DNA of 64,000 nt. Source: Burkholderia seminalis DSM 23518 (GTDB lineage: Bacteria > Pseudomonadota > Gammaproteobacteria > Burkholderiales > Burkholderiaceae). Positions 61,533-64,000 of the stretch are shown here, piece after piece (positions within the stretch are counted from its first letter, which is position 1; each line of letters opens with the position of its first letter). The stretch is from NCBI RefSeq assembly GCF_902832885.1, contig NZ_CADFDK010000001.1, positions 1 to 64,000 on the forward strand. Reading direction: 5' to 3'. The notes under the pieces were generated by a model, which searched no databases, was not told the DNA's origin, and saw only the letters and a program-made list of their open reading frames with translations. The translations under genes and the position numbers were made by a program.

Positions 61533-62948
61533 ATGAGTAAAACCGTCGCCGACGTCATGCAGCTCGTGAAGGACGAGGACGTCAAGTTTGTCGATTTCCG
61601 CTTCACGGATACGCGCGGCAAGGAACAGCACGTGTCGGTGCCGGTTTCGGCGTTTGACGAAGACAAGTTCGAAAGCGGCCATGCATTCGACGGTTCGTCG
61701 ATCGCGGGCTGGAAGGGCATCGAGGCGTCGGACATGCTGCTCATGCCGGACCCGAGCGCGGCCTTCGTCGACCCGTTCTACGAAGAGTCGACCCTCGTGC
61801 TGACCTGCGACGTGGTCGAGCCGGCAGACGGCAAGGGCTACGAGCGCGATCCGCGTTCGCTCGCGAAGCGCGGCGAAGCGTACCTGAAGAGCACGGGCAT
61901 CGGCGACACGGCCTACTTCGGTCCGGAACCGGAATTCTTCATTTTCGACTCGGTCCAGTGGAACACGGACATGTCGGGCTGCTTCGTGAAGATCAACTCG
62001 GAAGAAGCACCGTGGTCGGCCGGCAAGGAATTCGAAGGCGGCAACACGGGCCACCGTCCGGGAACGAAGGGCGGTTACTTCCCGGTCGCGCCGGTCGACA
62101 CGTTCCAGGACATGCGTTCGGAAATGTGCCTGCTGCTCGAACAGCTCGGCATCCCGGTCGAAGTGCACCACCACGAAGTGGCGGGCCAGGGCCAGAACGA
62201 AATCGGCACGAAGTTCTCGACGCTGGTGCAGCGCGCCGACTGGACGCAATGGTCGAAGTACATCATCCACAACGTCGCGCACTCGTACGGCAAGACGGCG
62301 ACGTTCATGCCGAAGCCGGTCGTCGGCGACAACGGTTCGGGCATGCACGTTCACCAGTCGATCTGGAAGGACGGCCAGAACCTGTTCGCGGGCAACGGCT
62401 ACGCCGGCCTGTCGGAACTGGCGCTGTTCTACATCGGCGGCATCATCAAGCACGCCCGTGCACTGAACGCGATCACGAACCCGACGACGAACTCGTACAA
62501 GCGTCTGGTCCCGCACTTCGAAGCACCGGTCAAGCTCGCTTACTCGGCACGCAACCGTTCGGCATCGATCCGCATTCCGCACGTGTCGAACCCGAAGGGC
62601 CGCCGCATCGAAACGCGCTTCCCGGATCCGATGGCGAACCCGTACCTGTGCTTCACGGCGCTGATGATGGCCGGGCTCGACGGGATCCAGAACAAGATCC
62701 ATCCGGGCGAAGCCGCGGACAAGAACCTGTACGACCTGCCGCCGGAAGAGGATGCAAAGATCCCGACCGTCTGCGCGGGCCTCGACCAGGCACTCGAAGC
62801 GCTCGACAAGGATCGCGAGTTCCTGACGCGCGGCGGCGTGTTCACGGACGGCATGATCGACGCGTACCTCGCGCTGAAGGAGCAGGAGCTGGCGAAGTTC
62901 CGCATGACGACGCACCCGATCGAGTTCGAGATGTACTACTCGCTCTAA
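61533..62948 (+). CDS. glnA: Glutamine synthetase, type I (GSI-beta)
   Basis: A 471-residue enzyme that makes glutamine from glutamate, ammonia and ATP. Signatures visible are [22 protein letters not shown] (residues 50-71), the latch/nucleotide region [42 protein letters not shown], and the adenylylation site Tyr400 in [20 protein letters not shown] precedes the ATG. The sigma-54 promoter and NtrC-like sites upstream and ntrB downstream indicate nitrogen control. Confidence 0.99.
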   Translation: MSKTVADVMQLVKDEDVKFVDFRFTDTRGKEQHVSVPVSAFDEDKFESGHAFDGSSIAGWKGIEASDMLLMPDPSAAFVDPFYEESTLVLTCDVVEPADGKGYERDPRSLAKRGEAYLKSTGIGDTAYFGPEPEFFIFDSVQWNTDMSGCFVKINSEEAPWSAGKEFEGGNTGHRPGTKGGYFPVAPVDTFQDMRSEMCLLLEQLGIPVEVHHHEVAGQGQNEIGTKFSTLVQRADWTQWSKYIIHNVAHSYGKTATFMPKPVVGDNGSGMHVHQSIWKDGQNLFAGNGYAGLSELALFYIGGIIKHARALNAITNPTTNSYKRLVPHFEAPVKLAYSARNRSASIRIPHVSNPKGRRIETRFPDPMANPYLCFTALMMAGLDGIQNKIHPGEAADKNLYDLPPEEDAKIPTVCAGLDQALEALDKDREFLTRGGVFTDGMIDAYLALKEQELAKFRMTTHPIEFEMYYSL

Positions 62949-63032
62949 TCGGCGATGGCGCGACGATTCAGCGCCATTTTGCCGGTTCGTTCCCGTCGCG
63001 CGGCCTGCGGCGGGAACGGCGGAGTCTGAAAG

Positions 63033-63059
63033 GGGACGGCGTCCAGCCGTCCCTTTTTT
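63033..63059 (+). terminator. Terminator or attenuator between glnA and ntrB
   Basis: 8-bp stem GGGACGGC/GCCGTCCC (63033-63040 with 63046-63053), loop GTCCA, followed by six T residues. It probably limits read-through from glnA into ntrB. Confidence 0.87.
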
Positions 63060-63109
63060 GTTCCGGTGATTTTCATTTTCTGGCCCGGTGAGGCGCGACA
63101 AGCACGCAG

Positions 63110-64000
63110 ATGGTTCTGAAGAATCTGATCAAGGCGAAAACGGGGCAGCCCGAGCGACTGACGGACGACGAGCGGCTCGCGCGTTCGGGCCTGCTGGCGG
63201 GGCTGGAAGCGCTGCCGACGGTCGTGATCGTGCTCGACCGCAAGACGCTGCGGATCGCGTTCGCGAACCCGTCGGCGGAGGCGATGCTCGACATCTCGCG
63301 CCGGCAGCTCGCGCAGCGGCCGTGGGGCGAGATTTTTCCGAACGCGAACGAGCTGGCATCGACGATCACCGCGATCGGCGAGGAACGCTTTCACGCGACG
63401 CACCTCGATACCGTGCTCGACCGGCCCGGCCGCGAACCGCTGCATGTGCATGCGATCGTCGGCTTCCTCGAGTCGGCGCCCGATTTCGTGCTCGTCGAGC
63501 TGTTCGAGAACGAACGGCAGTCGCGTACCGACCGGGAAGAGCGCATCCACGACCTGACCGCGGTCAACAAGCAGCTGATCCGCAACCTCGCGCACGAGAT
63601 CAAGAACCCGCTCGGCGGCATTCGCGGCGCAGCCCAGCTGCTCGAATTCGAACTGGGCGAGCGCGAGCGCGGCGAGTTGCGCGAATACACGCAGGTGATC
63701 ATCAAGGAGTCCGATCGCCTGCAGACGCTCGTCGACCGGTTGCTGGAGCCGCATCGGCATCCGCACATCGTCGGCGACGTGAACATCCACGAAGTGTGCG
63801 AACGCGTGCGCGCGGTGATGCTCGCGGAGTTTCCGCGCGGGCTCACGATCGAGCGCGACTACGACGTGAGCGTGCCGGACCTGCGCGGCGACAAGGAGCA
63901 ACTGATCCAGGCGCTGCTCAACATCGTGCGCAACGCGGCGCAGGCGCTGCGCGAGCGGATCGCGCAGGGCGACGCGAAGATCGAGCTGCGCACGCGCATC
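63110..64000 (+). CDS. glnL: Nitrogen regulation sensor kinase NtrB (partial, runs off the window)
   Basis: 297 codons are open to the end of the window; the family is about 350-370 residues, so the last part is missing. The N-terminal PAS domain covers roughly residues 30-140 (LEALPTVVIVLDRKTLRIAFANPSAEAML). The phosphorylated His is H162 in RNLAHEIKNPLGG, the NtrB H-box. The N-box NIVRNAAQAL is at 271-280. It autophosphorylates under nitrogen limitation and signals to NtrC, which would act at the sigma-54 promoter of glnA. The ATG is at 63110. Confidence 0.96.
   Translation, partial: MVLKNLIKAKTGQPERLTDDERLARSGLLAGLEALPTVVIVLDRKTLRIAFANPSAEAMLDISRRQLAQRPWGEIFPNANELASTITAIGEERFHATHLDTVLDRPGREPLHVHAIVGFLESAPDFVLVELFENERQSRTDREERIHDLTAVNKQLIRNLAHEIKNPLGGIRGAAQLLEFELGERERGELREYTQVIIKESDRLQTLVDRLLEPHRHPHIVGDVNIHEVCERVRAVMLAEFPRGLTIERDYDVSVPDLRGDKEQLIQALLNIVRNAAQALRERIAQGDAKIELRTRI

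Overview
The window is a GC-rich (mostly about 65-68% GC by eye) beta-proteobacterial chromosome segment. Gene content and order point to Burkholderia, most likely the Burkholderia cepacia complex: glnA followed by ntrB, an argA/hrpA divergent pair, a hutHCUDIFG operon with HutF and HutG, and a Ter-type stress cluster. The species call is inference from protein resemblance; no search was run.

Layout. (1) 1-7650 is the end of a prophage: an IS256-family element that has cut off an upstream phage gene, a Bbp16-like capsid cement protein, an unknown virion or assembly protein, both terminase subunits with a low-GC tail-spike gene between them, and a short string of small phage genes. It stops at tRNA-Ser(GGA), the likely attachment gene. 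No integrase, reverse transcriptase or lysis gene is visible. (2) 7799-11405: TonB-dependent siderophore receptor with a Fur-like palindrome, and a LysE/RhtB exporter. (3) 11828-16410: five-gene tellurite/Ter stress cluster (TelA, vWA, DUF475, TerD, unknown). (4) 16549-29912: mixed metabolism and regulation, including a HAD phosphatase, lipid desaturase with AraC regulator, lactonase plus MFS importer, a broken SDR gene, DHH phosphoesterase, photolyase, a second MFS gene with a small membrane ORF, a LysR regulator, a 50-bp tandem repeat, an alpha/beta hydrolase and a phosphopantetheinyl transferase. (5) 29934-39154: orphan amino-acid binding protein and the complete histidine utilisation operon under two HutC-type palindromes. 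(6) 39905-43475: polyamine gamma-glutamylation genes (PuuD-, PuuA- and SpuC-like). (7) 43702-44940: lone APS kinase, an AT-richer non-coding stretch and tRNA-Val(CAC). (8) 45037-50598: LysR, acyl-CoA dehydrogenase, CoA-transferase and an MHS importer, a likely carboxylate catabolic unit. (9) 50705-61128: yggX, argA, hrpA, a beta-propeller protein, sterol-desaturase-like enzyme, EI24-type membrane protein, molybdopterin-binding-domain protein and rhodanese. (10) 61406-64000: glnA behind a sigma-54 promoter, then ntrB running off the window.

Nitrogen handling is the main theme: histidine degradation, polyamine degradation, an amino-acid binding protein, arginine synthesis and glutamine synthetase with its sensor kinase. 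The points most worth a second look are the tail spike between the terminase genes, the phage-end small-gene string, the Ter cluster with its unassigned fifth gene, the 50-bp tandem repeat, the argA/hrpA shared -10 box that predicts leaderless mRNAs, and the SDR pseudogene flanked by operator-like repeats.
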